From: Turritopsis dohrnii
Taxonomy: Eukaryota; Cnidaria; Hydrozoa; Anthoathecata; Oceaniidae
Direction of reading: 5' to 3'
Assembly: GCA_027922465.2 (NCBI GenBank)
Contig: BQMF02000027.1
Coordinates: forward strand, 496,001-560,000
Length of the DNA stretch: 64,000 nucleotides
This document shows, piece after piece, positions 33,467 to 47,091 of this stretch. The notes beneath the pieces are model-generated. The model was not told the DNA's origin and did not search any database. It worked only from the letters and a program-made list of their open reading frames with translations. Position numbers and translations under genes: made by a program. The stretch's first letter is position 1. Each line of letters begins with the position of its first letter.

Positions 33467-33838
33467 TTGTTGCAACAATAAATGTCGCAATCAACAACAA
33501 ATGTCGCAAACCTAACAATAAGTGTCGCAATCAACAAGAAACGTCGCAAACCCAACAATAAATGTCGCAACAGCTTTTAATATTTAAATGTCACAATTAA
33601 CAATAAATATGTCGCACAAAAAAATACAATCAACAATATGTCGCAAATTTTTTTAAATTTCTTTTTAAATAAAATATTGAGTGATAATACTGCCCTACAA
33701 TGACTTCTTTGTCACCATCTTTTTCAGCATCCTTGATTGGCTATTGTCTTATCATTGAATTTGGATCATCGTGGGATAAGACTTAAGTAGACTTTGCGAC
33801 AGTAGACTTTACCTTTGCGACATTTATTGGTGCAACAA
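33467..33838. mobile_element. MITE with TGTCGCAA repeats
   Basis: Ends TTGTTGCAACAATAAATG and CATTTATTGGTGCAACAA are inverted. Five GTCGCAA words follow the left end at 33484, 33503, 33524, 33543 and 33564, alternating 19 and 21 bp; TTGCGAC words lie at the right end. Non-coding. Confidence 0.7.
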
Positions 33839-34619
33839 TTGTCAACGTAATCTGTATAGACAAATTACTTAATGATTAGATTATGAACTGTTATATGTAG
33901 AGCTGAGGGTTGCATTATGCTGATGTCAGTAGAAACAGAACAAACGAACACCTGTTCATTATTAACAGTGCACACAAACCAGAGATATGTTTACATATCT
34001 CTGCTCAAACAAAGTAAAAAATATGATTGGCTATCTCGTGGAGATTATCTCACAAAAAAATAAAATATGCTGACACAATTTTTGATCGACCCTATGATAG
34101 TTCATTATCTTTAAAAGAAAAATATAAACATTAATTCGGAAATTGTATGACATATTTTTACCTAATAAGACGAGTTGCTAAGTAAACATAAGTCTCCGAT
34201 GTTATGGATATTGGTTTTCATACAAAATGCACAGCTAACAGAGATCATGGGTACGGCTCCTATTCTTTCAGATTTTTACGTTCCACTTTTCCTGTACTCT
34301 GCTACTGAATATGCAACCTTGCAACACTTAAGAAAAATGTATGTTCCTTCACATATGATCCCAGTAAGCAGAAAGACGCCTTATCAACGCTGTTTCTTGG
34401 ACGTCTTGTTTAATTATCGCTTGACGGTCATTTAATGCTCGAAATGGAAACAGCAAAGCAACTTTGGATGTTGACGTCTAAACGACGATTAACAAAAACC
34501 AAAAATTACATTGTACGGACGCTGTGCGACCGTCAAATGACCGAAAACAACGTTGCATTGACTTTGTATCATGGTCCAATAACCGTCAACCAACGATGTG
34601 TAACGGCAATAAAAAGTTT
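33839..34619. other. Stretch with possible truncated CCCAG-type end
   Basis: At about 34359 CCCAGTAAGCA is followed by some 200 bp rich in GACGTC, GACCGTC and CCGTCAAC words, which resembles one end of the CCCAG transposon family. The ORFs at 34175-34435 and 34435-34671 overlap this and look like by-products. Weak. Confidence 0.3.
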
Positions 34620-34735
34620 TAAGTTTTTTTTTACGTGGCTAGTTGCTATTTCATCCGCTCTCCACGCATAGTGAATCAAGTAAAGAGAATTGAACCCAGA
34701 CCTCTCGCATGAATTCCGAGAGTGATAAACATTGC
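34620..34735 (-). repeat. Short SINE, internally deleted relative of 47580-47913
   Basis: Minus strand has a tRNA-like head with B-box-type GGGTTCAATTC and the tail AACTAGCCACGTAAAA seen in the long SINE, but lacks about 200 bp of the body. Confidence 0.6.
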
Positions 34736-34940
34736 AGTAATATCAAAATCACCAACTCTAATTTTGAGTAGATTAAGATGGAAAAGAACATAATGACAAA
34801 AAGAAAGAACAAATACAATATTATTTTTACTTGCTTTTGAACACATCGTCTTTAAGTTTGTGTGCAGTTCACGAACCATCGTTTTTCGCTTCTTTCTTGG
34901 CGTGATAACCAATAGATAACCCTTAATATACATTGTGTTT

Positions 34941-34985
34941 CATAATGTTGAAGACGGAAAATTAAAAGCTGATTTTTTTAATGAA
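34941..34985 (+). repeat. MITE fragment at the Helitron insertion site
   Basis: GTGTTTCATAATGTTG followed by a degenerate match to the inverted terminus of the MITE at 54563-54865. The match stops at GAA/T, exactly where the Helitron array starts, so the array interrupted an older TA-type MITE. Confidence 0.55.
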
Positions 34986-37900
34986 TCTATATATTAATAG
35001 CCGATTCTCTGTCTGTCTGTCTGTCTGTCTGTTTGTTTGTTTGTAAGTCACGCAAAATGGTAGATTGAGTTGTGAGCGAAATTATTTCTTTTTTTGTGTG
35101 CGACGTGAGTTTGAAGCAAATACATTGCAACTCCAATCGAATGTGACTTTTTTTGGCTGATGAACTAATAGGAATAACGTTTTGTTTTTATTATTATGTC
35201 AGTTTTATATTCCACGTTGACTTGGCTTTGAAAACAATACATCAACTAAGAAACTAACTGATTAAACATTTTGGACAAAAAGCAGCAGTGGCAGAACGTG
35301 GCAGCATGTGCGGTTTGCCAGTGTATCCTAACGCTTTCCTGACTGTCTGAGACGGGTGAACTTTTTTCGAACAATCAAAATGTTAAAAAAACCGATAGGT
35401 AAAAAAAAGAGAATCATGAAACAAAATATTTTTTTTTGCTTTTGTCTTAATAGTTGTCTTAATTTCTTTAATTTTCTCCTCCCGTGTGATCTTTTTAAGA
35501 AGAGAAACCATTTTTTCACCTACTTCTGACAGCACCCATGTTAGAGCGCGTAAAACAAAAACTAACAATAAGTTGAAAAGTTTTTCTTCCTGCGTTTTGA
35601 GTGAATTGTTAAACTGATACTTGATTGGTTTAAAATCGTAAATAAAAACGTGAAGTTCACGTTCGGAATGCATTGTGTAAAGCAAGAAAGTCTACTGACA
35701 TTTTAAATGCGACCGCGACAATGAACGGCTGAGTTAAGAACATGCAAGATTTGAAACACCAGGAACGTATTTCTCTTCACGTGCAAACGAGCTTTATTAA
35801 GCGACAAAGCCAGCAGCAAAGGAAGTCTAATCGCTGGTGTTAAGTGCAATAATTTGGAGCAGGTGGTGATACAACGCAGGCTGAACATGGGCGGCGAGCG
35901 ACGCCGCCTTGGCGGCTAGTCCATATATTAATAGCCGATTCTCTGTCTGTCTGTTTGTTTGTTTGTTTGTAAGTAACGCAAAATGGTAGATTGAGTTGTG
36001 AGCGAAATTATTTCTTTTTTTGTGTACGACGTGAGTTCGAAGCAAATACATTACAACCCCAATCGAACGTGACTTTTTTTGCTGATGAACTAATAGGAAT
36101 AACGTTTTGTTTTTATTCTTATTGTTAGTTTTATATTCCAAGGAGTACGTTGACTACGTTGGCTTTGAAAACAATACATCAACTAAATACAAAGAAACTA
36201 ACTAATTAAACAGTTTGGACAAAAAGCAGCAGTGGCAGAATGTGGCAGCATGTTTGCCAGTGTATCCTAATGTATCCTTGCCTGTCTGTCTGAGACGGGT
36301 AAGCTTTTTTACGAGCAATCAAAATGTTTAAAACCGATAGGTAAAAAAAGAGTATCATGAAACAAAATATTTTTTTGCTTTTCTTTTAATAATTTAATTT
36401 CTTTTTTTAATTGTTATGCGCTTCAGATCGAACGTTTTTTTATTCACTTTATTCATTAAGCACGTGCCTATTTTTCTCTCCTCCCGTGTGATCTTTTTAA
36501 GAAGAGAAACCATTTCCCCCTTACGTTTGATAGCACCCATGTTAGAGCGCATAACTTTTTTAAAACAAAAACTAATAAAAAGTTGAAGTTTTCTCTCTCT
36601 ACGTTTTGAGTGTATTGTTACACTGATAAAAGATTGGTTTTACCAGAGGTTGTGACTTCGGTTGTGACTTCGAATCTGCTTCTGGTTGAACACAAGTTGT
36701 ACGAGCCATTTATAAGGAAATTTGACGTTTATTGATACAGTGATACAGAGCAGGTGGAGATGGACGGCGAGCGACGCCGCCTTGGCGGCTAGTCTATATA
36801 TTAATAGGCGATTCTCCGTCTGTCTGTCTGTCTGTCTGTTTGTTTGTTTGTAAGTCACGCAAAATGGTAGATTGAGTTGTGAGCGAAATTATCTCTTTTT
36901 TTGTGTGCGACGTGAGTTCAGAGCAAATACATTGCAATCCCAATCAAACGTGACTTTTTTTGGCTGATGAACTAATAGGAATAACGTTTTGTTTTTATTA
37001 TTATTGTTAGTTTTATATTCCACGTTGACTTGGCTTTGAAAACAATACATCAACTAAATACAAAGTAACTGAAACCAACTGATTAAACGTTTTGGACATA
37101 AAGCAGCAGTGGCAAAACGTGCGGTTTACCAGTGTATCCTAACGTATCCTTGCCTGACTGTCTGAGACGGGTGAACATTTTTTCGAGCAATCAAAATGTT
37201 TAAAAATCGATAGGTAAAAAAAGAGTATCATGATACAAAATATTTTTTTTTGCTTTTGTCATAATAGTTGTCTTAATTTGTTTTAATCGATTTCTTTTAA
37301 TCTATTTTAATCAGATCGAACGTTTTTTTTTTATTCACTTTATTCATTTAGCACGTGCCTTTTTTTCTCTCCTCCCGTGTGATCTTTTTAAGAAGAGAAA
37401 CCATTTCCCCGTTACGTTTGATAGCACCCATGTTAGAGCGCGCAACTTTTTTAAAACAAAAGCTAATAAAAAGTTGAAGTTTTCTCTCTCTACGTTTTGA
37501 GTGTATTGTTACACTGATAAAAGATTGGTTTTACCAGAGGTTGTGACTTCGAATCTGCTTCTGGTTGGACACAAGTTGTACGAGCCATTTATAAGGAAAT
37601 TTGACGTTTATTGATACAGTGATACAGAGCAGGTGGACATGGGCGGCGAGCGACGCCGCCTTGGCGGCTAGTCTATATATTAATAGGCGATTCTCTGTCT
37701 GTCTGTTTGTTTGTTTGTTTGTTTGTTTGTAAGTCACGCAAAATGGTAGATTAAGTTGTGAGCGAAATTATTTATTTTTTTGTGTGCGACGTGAGTCCGA
37801 AGCAAATACATTGCAAACCCAATCGAACATGATTTTTTTTGGCTGATGAACTAATAGGAATAACGTTTTGTTTTTATCATTAGTTTTATATTCAACGTTG

Positions 37901-39535
37901 ACTTGGCCTTGAAAACAGTACACATCAACTAAATACAAAGAAACTAACTGATTAAACATTTTGGACAAAAAGCAGCAGTGGCAGAACGTAGCAGCATGTT
38001 CGGTTTGCCACTAACTCTTGCCTGACTGTCTGAGACGGGTGAACTTTTATTTTGAGCAATCATAATGTTTAAAAACCGATAGGTAAAAAAAGAGTATCAT
38101 AAAACAAAATGTTTTTTTTTTTTTTTGCTTTTCTTTTAATAATTTAATTTCTTCTTTTAATTGTTAAGCGTTCTGATCGAACGTTTTTTTATTCTATTTA
38201 TTCATTTAGCACGTGCCTTTTTTCTCTCCTCCCGTGTGAACTTTTTAAGAAGAGAAACCATTTTCCCCCTGTTTGATAGCACCCATGTTAGAGCGCGTAA
38301 CTTTTTTAAAACAAAAGCTAATAAAAAATTGAAGTTTATTTTCCTACAATTTGAGTGTATTGTTGTACTGATCAACGATTGTTTTAAAAAATAAATAAGT
38401 AACACATCATGAAATTTGAGTTTTTTTGGAACCATTGTTTAAACTGATATTTGATATTTGATTTCGAATCTGCCTCTGGCTAAACACAGGTTGTATGAGC
38501 CGTTTTTCAAGAAATATGAGGTTTACTGGGGTCTCCGGGGTGACACAGAGCAGGTGCACATGGGCGGCGAGCGACGCCGCCTTGGCGGCTAGTCTATATA
38601 TTAATAGCTGATTCTCTGTCTGTTTGTTTGTTTGTCTGTAAGTCACGCAAAATGGTAGATTAAGTTGTTAGAGTAATTATTTTATTTTATTTTGTGCGAC
38701 GTCAGTGTGAAACCATTGTATTGAGACCCTAATCAAATGCGACGTTTAGGGAAAATTATCTCCGTAACCAATAGGGAAAACTGATGTTTTTTGGGGTCTG
38801 CGATACAGGCGATAGGGTGACGAAAAATTTGGGTCTAATTTTTTTGGTGGACGGGTCTATGACGTCATCAATATATTTGATCAACGATATCTCCGTAACG
38901 GTTGGTCGTAGCAAAACGATCCCATACATTTTTTTGATCGGTTTTTCGAGCTCTACAACATGGGCACACTTATCATTGCCAATTCTTTAATTTCATTTTT
39001 CGTGAAATCTGGAGATGACACAACGCATACTGAACATGGGCGGTGAGCGACACCGCCTTGGCGGCTAATTTATATATTAATAGCCGATTCTCTGTCTGTT
39101 TGTCTGTTTGTTTGTCTGTCACGCAAAATGGTAGATGTGTACTGCAAAAGAAATCGGGGAGTCAGCAATGTAAGATCACACATAAATTATTTCTCTTCTT
39201 GTGAGCGACGTCAGTGTGAAACCATCGCATTGAGACCCTAATCGAAATGCGACGTTTAGGGAAAATTATCTCGATAACCAATCGGGATAACTGACGTTTT
39301 ATGGGTTCCGCGATACAGGCGATGGGGTGACGAAAAATTTGGGTCTAATTTTTAAGGGGACGGGTCTGTGACGTCATCAAAATTTTTGATCAACGATATC
39401 TCCGTAACGGTTGGTCGTAACGGAACGATCCCATACATTTTCTGAGCAGCCTTTCGAGCTCTACAACATAGGTACACTTTCAGTTGCCAATTCCTTAATT
39501 TTATTTTTCGTGAAGTCAACGCAGGCTGAACATCG
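34986..39535 (+). mobile_element. Tandem array of six Helitron-like units
   Basis: Head-to-tail units lie at 34986-35919, 35920-36792, 36793-37671, 37672-38592, 38593-39068 and 39069-about 39535. Each starts TC/TT-TATATATTAATAG followed by CTGT/TTGT microsatellite and TCACGCAAAATGGTAGATT. The first four end GGCGGCGAGCGACGCCGCC then TTGGCGGCTAG; unit 5 ends in CTAA. A TC start, a 3' hairpin about 10 bp before CTRR, and junctions with no spacer are Helitron hallmarks. Units 1-4 are 0.87-0.93 kb; units 5-6 are a shorter 0.47 kb subtype and the last lacks its 3' end. No replicase; ORFs here are chance. Confidence 0.85.
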
Positions 39536-42244
39536 GCATCCAAAACAAAACAACCTCCATCCCACTTGTCCTTTTGTACGTTAGTAAGAAACTAACGTAT
39601 ATGGATATTTCAGGTTATAGCTTTTACTTTTAGCATAAATTGCAAAGCAAAGGAGACAAAAACATCTAGCGTGGACAACCCAACGAAACTTCAGGAGATT
39701 TTTAATAATACGTGAAAATATTTGCAATGATCTTCGTGTAATTTTTCTCTGATCAAACTCCACCTGTGCTTATTGTTTTACGTTTGTGCATCACGGACCA
39801 CATCAAGATCACATTCAGTGTTAACATTTTCATAAGAAACTTTTACTTAATTAGAAATATCAAGGTTCTGCAAAATTGTATGGGTTGACGTCAACTAGTA
39901 TCACCCCCCCCCCCCCCCCCTCCCCCCTCCCTCGTCAACCAGCGTCAACTTTAGCATAACCCCCCCTCCCCCCTAACAGTTGACGTCATTTGTGAACAGT
40001 CCCTTACTGTAAAAATGGATTTTTTTTATTATCTCTGTTTTGAGTTCAGATATTCTTTATTTTAACTTCATAGGTGGTATATATTGGTGTGGCAAAATGT
40101 TTCAATTCTTTACGATTGCAGATTTGCAGGTGTATAAAACGATTTACAATAAAAGTTACTGAACATAGTCAGCAATGAACGTACGCAGCAGGGTATCTTT
40201 TCAAAACAAAACATTCAATACAATTTTCTTTTTTCCCGCTTTCAACGACAAAAAAAGAATCTTATTCCTAAAGAGAAAATAAAAGAAAGATTTCAGTTAT
40301 TCCTAATTCGAAGTATCACTTTGAAGTTATAAGTTGTGATTTTGCCTAGAGCTAATAATAAGCTTCAACACTTTAACTTCAACTTTGACTTGTAAAAACT
40401 GGAATAGTTTGTTGTTTGAACGTTGTCTACTTTGTTTGCAGAATTTTAGATGGATTTTTTCTTTTTATTATTATTGCTGTTTATGTAATAAATATTTATT
40501 TTGGAAGAAGACGTCGATCTCTGTTCTTCTGGCTCAAATTTTTTGATAATTTCTAAATGAGATGTGTATCCATGGTTACAGCTCATGCAAGTATAATTTC
40601 TGACTTCTTGATCAAATTTTGTTTATCATTTTCAGGCATGAAATGACATTTTGTTAATCTGTTCGTAGGTAGTTTTGTAATGCCGATAACTCTTTCCATC
40701 ATTTTACATTATACACGTTTTTTATAAGCAATTTTATAAGTTCGACGTTAGTAGTAACGTTGCTTTAAAAATGACCATTTTGTAGTAGTAGTGTAATCTG
40801 TTGCTAAAGTATTAATCAAGAATATGTCCCGTCTAGAAAATCTTTGAGTACGTTTTAGTTGCTTAATTAAATTAAGCGCAAAGTCTAGGACGATAAAATC
40901 ATTTGAACGAACAACCTAGTCCTAGTCCTAATAGAGTTAAGACCTGTGGTGTATAATGAAGCTATTCATCGTTGTAATGTAGCTACATAAGGACAATTTT
41001 CGAAGCTTGGTCATTTGTGTTCGAAGTTAGTTTAACCCCTCAACAATGACGGTCTCAACCAGCTTACGTCATCAGTTACCTGAACCAAATTGACCAAACC
41101 TATTCCACCTTAGTCAGCCAACCTTTCCCCTATATCATCTTAATTACAGATTAGTTTTTAAAGTGTTGTATACAACAACGTTACTTACTTACCTAATGAA
41201 TATAATGTTTTTATGTGTAGCTGGGTGGTTGAAGCCCCATTTAGGTAGCTATTATAGAAGGCAGATTATTGAAATAAAGAGTCTATTAAATCGAACCCTT
41301 GAATCTGTAACAAAAAGATGAGTCAAGAGATGCATTTTGAATGAATTGAATTATATGTTTTGTTTTTAGTTTATCCTGATAGTTTTAAAATCGAAAGAAA
41401 TGCCATTTATCCGTTAACTGATACCGGCTTTAACATTATCAGCTTTAATTTCATTAATGGCTTTTTTTATTGTCTTATGTAATTAGCATTGACAAGCACT
41501 ATGTTGCTATAGTCACGTGTTCTCGTAATTCAATTAATTTGATATACAACATTGAGCGATTCATATTAACATAATATCGATATCCTTGGCATAAAGGTTT
41601 TCATTACTTTTGTAATAAAAATAAAAAATTGTTTATGTTGTTTGTGCTGAAGTTTGAAGGAAAGGTATTTTTTTATTTATTTTATTTATTTATTTATTTA
41701 TTTTATTTTGGTTGTGTTTGCTCTTCGATGTTTTCAATGGATTTTAGGTAGCTTTTCAATGGATATGTCAATAATTTTTTTTCAAAGGTAATTTCTTTTA
41801 TTTGTTGATTTATTTCGATAGTACCAGGATCGAAGGTAAGTTATTTAACTTGATAACAACAAAGCGACTGAGATGCGCTAAATGCATTACAATGTGGCTG
41901 ACAATTCATAAATACAATGTAAGGTAAATATTTTCAACGCAGCTTCATTGTTTTTCTTTCCTGATAAACTGAATTCATATCTATTAATGTGATCAGTTGT
42001 AAAGTGTGCATCGTGTATAGCTTAAAATTATGAATTCCTCATGATTGAGATTCTTGGTGAGTTTTTATTTTAAACCCATCCCACCACCGTTGATGGAACA
42101 GCAGAAAATTAACTTATCTCCCCTAAGATTTCACACATAGCTACACACAAAGTCGATGCAGTTTCATTATGTATTATGGATAGCAACTTATGTATGTCTT
42201 GTTGATTGTTATGTATAAGAACATGTCTTTTAACTATATGTAAG
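39536..42244. other. Gene-free stretch with low-complexity runs
   Basis: A run of C at about 39903-39920 sits between two GTTGACGTCA words (39894 and 39983) that may be ends of a small element. A TTTA-type run lies near 41680-41710. I see no gene. Confidence 0.4.
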
Positions 42245-42323
42245 CAACCTCGTACCAAGAGTTTCTTGCCTTTTCACCGCTGTCCGTATATCGAAAAGGC
42301 AAGAAACCCTGGGTACGAGGTTG
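42245..42323. mobile_element. Short hairpin element, CCTCG...CGAGG family, copy 2
   Basis: CAACCTCGTACC .. GGGTACGAGGTTG with an inner CTTGCCTTTTC / GAAAAGGCAAG pair. Same stem motif as 29943-30032 (AAGAAACCCTGG). Confidence 0.8.
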
Positions 42324-42916
42324 TATATGCAAGGATTGTGGTTGATTTGGACACACTTTGATTTCATTTTATAAATGGCAAATATGAAAACATGCTCCTG
42401 GTGTATATGACCACACAACCGCTTATTAAAACACAAGTAATAACATGTGCTCCTATTATAACTTTCCAAATCAGCCGTAATAGCTACTTCTTTATAGTCA
42501 TTAATAAAATTGAAAATGTTTTTTCGGGTGTCAAACACAAATTAATTATCAATACGCATAACTAGAAATTGAAACGCTCCTTTTATACGTATAAGCAGTT
42601 TTTTGGGCTGAATCTCGATATTTTGCACTCGATAACCCAGGAACCACGTCGTTAATGTTTAAGTAATCAACCCTAAATGAGAACATGACAATTTTGTTTA
42701 AATTTTCTCTCAGTGTTTCAATCACAATTTCTCTCAATCCGTCAGACCTTGTCCATAGTCTCGTGCACTTTTTTTTTTTTTTTTTTTTTTCTCCCCTTAC
42801 ACATTTTATCAAGTTATTTAATAATAATAATATTTAATAATATTTTGATATTTTTATTTGAAATTTATGTTCTAGGGAGAAGAACCATATATTATTGTAT
42901 GGATCCCAATTTGATG

Positions 42917-42952
<36 letters not shown>

Positions 42953-45924
42953 AGACAACGCATCTAATGGGTGAATCCTCTTATTAAAACAGCGTCTCAC
43001 CGCCTTTCATATAAACAACCACCTTCAACCCTGACGTTCTTAAGTGAGAAAAAAAATTCCAAACCTCATTATCGCAGCAGCAAGAATTCATGCTTCACAC
43101 TCACGTGATTTACGTGCTGTAAGCGCTTAATAAAGTACGAATCTTGGATATGACCATAGTCACATGAAAAAGCTCTTTTTCTCAATTACTTTCGGCTATG
43201 TTCAAGTGAAGAGGGGGAGTAAAACCTGATAAATTCACTGTAACGTTTCAAAAAGTCGATATTGGTTCAGTAGTTTTAATGAATGCGGCCAGATGATCAT
43301 AAAATTTATACTTCTTCTAAGTTATTCGGTTTTTCATAAAATATGGAATATAACCATGGTGTAAACCAAGCCATATAATTCGAAATCTTACGTAATGTGA
43401 TACGGGTGGAGCCTAAGATTATTTTTCTGAGATAAAGATATTTTCAATGTTGTTAGTCTTTCTCTTCTCGTATTTCTATGATAAAAAGAAACGATTCATA
43501 AAAATATAAAACTGTCTATTGTTGGTGTGATCCTATCAACCGATAATGGATGACCCATTATCAAAACCACGCTGCGGCATTATTCTCTAATGCGACATTA
43601 TTTTCTATTACAGTTCAATATGCAGGTAGATCAGCTCATGTATGAATAGTGGACATAATTATAAACGCCCTGACGTGATAAACAGTTCAACCCAACCGCC
43701 CCTTTGTCGTTTTAATGAACATCTAGCATTCTTCATCATTCATATATTGTCAAAAAAACGCCTCCATGTGGGTACAACATTTAGCAGACTCAAAATTCAT
43801 AAAGCCAGAGATAGCTAAGTTTTAAAATAAAGGGTTTATTCTGATGACATTGGTTTGGACGCTATCTTTCCTTCGTTGTTTACAACATAAGTCTAAAGAT
43901 AAATAATACTGACATATGAAGCAGTTTTTCGAGGCATGTTTCTCAGGAGATTTAGTACACAGTGTATTTTATGTTTCCAAATTCTTTAAAGTTATTACCG
44001 AAATGTTTGTGACATGAGAATGTTTGTTGAAAAAATATAATTCTGACAGATACTCAAATATTTTGAAAAGTAGTACATTTCTCTACATATTGAAATTTTT
44101 GTTTGTTGGGGTTTCCGCAAATAGAACGGGTACATTAACAATCCTCATTGGTTATGCTTAATGTCTAGACCTTGCGTGTTTACTGAGCCGTCCGTATTCA
44201 GTGTGCTGAAAAAAATTAGATGCTTATTTTTCAATCAGTTTTTATACTTGCTATAATATCTTTTTAATAAAGAAAAAAAATACGAAACTGTGTTAATTAC
44301 GCATGCGCTACCATGTAATCAACCCTTTATATAACTTTCAGCAGAGGTAGGTAAAAGTATTTACAAAAATTTTTTACCTGAAATCATGTTGATTTTTTCG
44401 TATTACAGTTGATTTACATAAACGATCCTCATTGCGTAATTAAGAATATCAGGTTTAACGCTTTTATTGTTCCATTGGGAGATTTGTAATGGTCATATCT
44501 CGTTGCATTCTGGTAATTGTATGATGTTATTATGGAGATAATTGAATAAGGAGAACTGCCAATTCTATGTGGTCACGCATTATTTAGTGCGAGCGAATGA
44601 AAGTGCAGTTTTGCCGAGTGAAGGAAATGAGCGGTTCAAATTCAATCATTTTAAAGCGACAAAATTGTGAAAACATAGATCAGTAGATAAGGCAAATCAT
44701 CTTCTGATAAAACACACCAGACTAGTAATAAACAAATGCGTGACCGTACGTTTGAATTCTTATCACCACAGTTATTATAATGTGTGCCAAACTATGACAA
44801 AGGTTTCAAATATGTTGCAATGACTTTCTGTGTCAACGTTTATAATGCATTTAAACCGCATGTAAAGTAAATACGCGAATGCAATAAAAGAGATACTCTT
44901 CTTATGACGCATAATTGTTGATCAACAGTAAGGAAAAATTGTTAATTTTGTCGATAACAACAGAGATGAAATGGTGAATGGTTTGCTCTATTTAACAGTG
45001 AGGTTGTAAGATGCACTTTGTTATATATTTCTATTTCTAACAGTAAACTTATGGTGCAACACATTAAAGATAATGAATCATAAGGTCGAGAAAAAAGTGT
45101 GTCAGCAGTTTTCTTATGAGATAATCTACACGAGGGAGCCAATCATTTTTTTTACTTTGTTTGAACGCTTTGTTAATAATAAACAGCTATGTGTTCCCAG
45201 ATCATTTCTCAATTGTTCTATTTCTACTGACATCAGTTACGACGCTTTTCATAAACATCAAGCGAGAGTAATCCAAATTCAAAGTCTAAATGTTAATGCT
45301 TTATTTACAATATTTCAGGTTCTTTTGTGGAAAATGCAACATGCAAAAATGAAAAGGAAAAAAACGCCAAAACGTATAAGTATTATGTCGTCAAACAGTA
45401 TACTTTATGCGCACGATGTTTGGGTTTTGATCAAAAGAGAGAGATTTTCATTGTGAATCGGAATAGATGTCTGACTAGTTGTTGTAAGTTTTGAGGGAAG
45501 ATACACTGATTGTTTTATAGTGCAATATGTCTTGTTTCCATCGTGTTTTACTTTACAAGCAGTCGTTCACATCGAAATCAAACTTGATTTAAGCCTGTGT
45601 TGTTTAATTTAATACAAGCTAAATAAGACAACAGCGCGAGGTGGTTTTATTGCGTTTTACTTAAAGCATGTTTTAAAAATTATAACTAGTTAAAAATTGC
45701 TGCTAATACTGCTTCTGCAAGTTACTATTGCATAAGGAGACACAAATGGTAAATGATAAATGTTCTGAAGATATTTTTAAAGAATAATTACGTGTTCTTG
45801 GTTTTATCAATATCGATCTCACATTTTTTGTTGTTATACCAAATTTTGTAAAGGAACACAAATTCTTTAGTGTTTTATGGTTCACCCAAGTACTCAACAA
45901 TAAATAAAGTTTGATTGTAGCTAA
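42324..45924. other. Gene-poor stretch
   Basis: Contains poly-T (about 42769-42790) and poly-A (about 42920-42949) runs. The ORF at 45073-45456 (127 codons) has no family signature and is crossed by a TATTTCAG acceptor-like site; I do not annotate it as a gene. Nothing else recognised. Confidence 0.4.
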
Positions 45925-47091
45925 TACCGTATTTCCTCTAATAAACGCCGCGGCGTGGAAACTTTTATAGCAATTAATTACACATCATATACAGTGTGTC
46001 CACCAGAAAGTGGGCACCTTGTTTAAAACACAAATAACTTTTCGAATTTTCAACAATACAATGCCGTTTTTATACCGTTGGAAAGAGGATTTTTTGAGCT
46101 TTCCAAAAATATAAGTTGTTACTTATAGAAATTTTTATTTTAAAGAATATTAAGTATTTTTTGTTTCGATACGGTTGTTAATTTTGTAATGATCAATAAA
46201 ACAGACTTTTAACGAGCAATTAACCTTTTGTTTCGTTGAAACAACCGCTGTTGGTGGTGTTGTGCTAATTTTGTCACGAAATTTTTTTAGAAGGCACAAA
46301 CTTTTTTCATTGTGTATTCCTTAAATTTTTTATTATGATTTAACAATTTCATATTCCTAAAGCATTGCCAAAATCTTTATAAGCGAGAAAAACTTTTTAT
46401 GAAAGTCATTCAATCATAAGAAGAAAGTTTCATGAGTCAAAAAGTTATGTAGCCTGACTAACGCTGACTAACGCTTTTAGACAGCAGTTTCTGGGTAGAA
46501 ATCCACCATCAAAAAGCACGATTCTAAGTTCTTAAATCTTTGTAAAAGAGTTTTAGAAATGAAACTTCAAGTTTCAAGCTTGTAAAAACGTAAAGTTTTC
46601 CTTGTATAAACGCAGCTTTATTACAATATTTTAGCTTTATATGATTTCCCATGCTAATCGAGTCATTAACTCCTATTCAAGCAAGCGTTAATTGATCATT
46701 ATTGATTTAATGTCATGGTTTCATGGTAAAATCGATTATATTTCCCGAAAAATCGGTTTTTCTATGAAAAGGGTCATATACTTAGAAAGAGCAAAAAATT
46801 TTCTTTCTGTTAATATAAAAATTGAAAAAAACAAGCACGAAAAACAAAAGATATACTTATTGAAAGTTAGGTGCCCACTTTCTCGTGGACACACTGTACT
46901 CATGCAAACCTGAAAGAATTTGTTGATAGAAAACAAATAAACCTATTAAACTATTAAACTAATTCTTGTTTAACCTGTTTTCTAATAATTATTAGAAGGC
47001 GGCGTTTATTAGAGGGCGGCGTTCATTACAAATGTTCGGCTATAAGTGCGGCATTTATTAGAGGGCGGCGTTTATTAGAGGGAATATGGTA
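45925..47091. mobile_element. TACCGT-ended element split by a nested MITE
   Basis: Left end TACCGTATTTCCTCTAATAA followed by ACGCC; right end has GGCGTTTATTAGAGGG repeats then AATATGGTA. The ends are inverted and match the 32021-32374 family in plan. A separate TA-flanked element is inserted at 45992-46896. Another partial run of the same GGCGTTTATTAGA repeats is at 47914-48060. Confidence 0.7.
45992..46896. mobile_element. Tc1/mariner-type non-autonomous element
   Basis: A 905-bp element flanked by TA (45990-45991 and 46897-46898). Inverted ends are CAGTGTGTCCAC followed by .AGAAAGTGGGCACCT, with the mirrored AGGTGCCCACTTTCT then GTGGACACACTG. The interior is AT-rich with no transposase. 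The ORFs at its right end (46692-46913, 46736-46936) overlap the inverted repeat and are chance. Confidence 0.85.

Noticed and set aside
35328..38646. Many ORFs of 60-104 codons in the 35-39 kb region
   Set aside because: They recur with each Helitron unit, include translated CTGT/TTGT microsatellite, and have no protein family features.
42713..42967. ORF with poly-Phe and poly-Lys
   Set aside because: Translation of poly-T and poly-A runs.
45073..45456. 127-codon ORF as a gene
   Set aside because: No family signature, low-complexity-like composition and a strong acceptor-like site inside; too weak to annotate.
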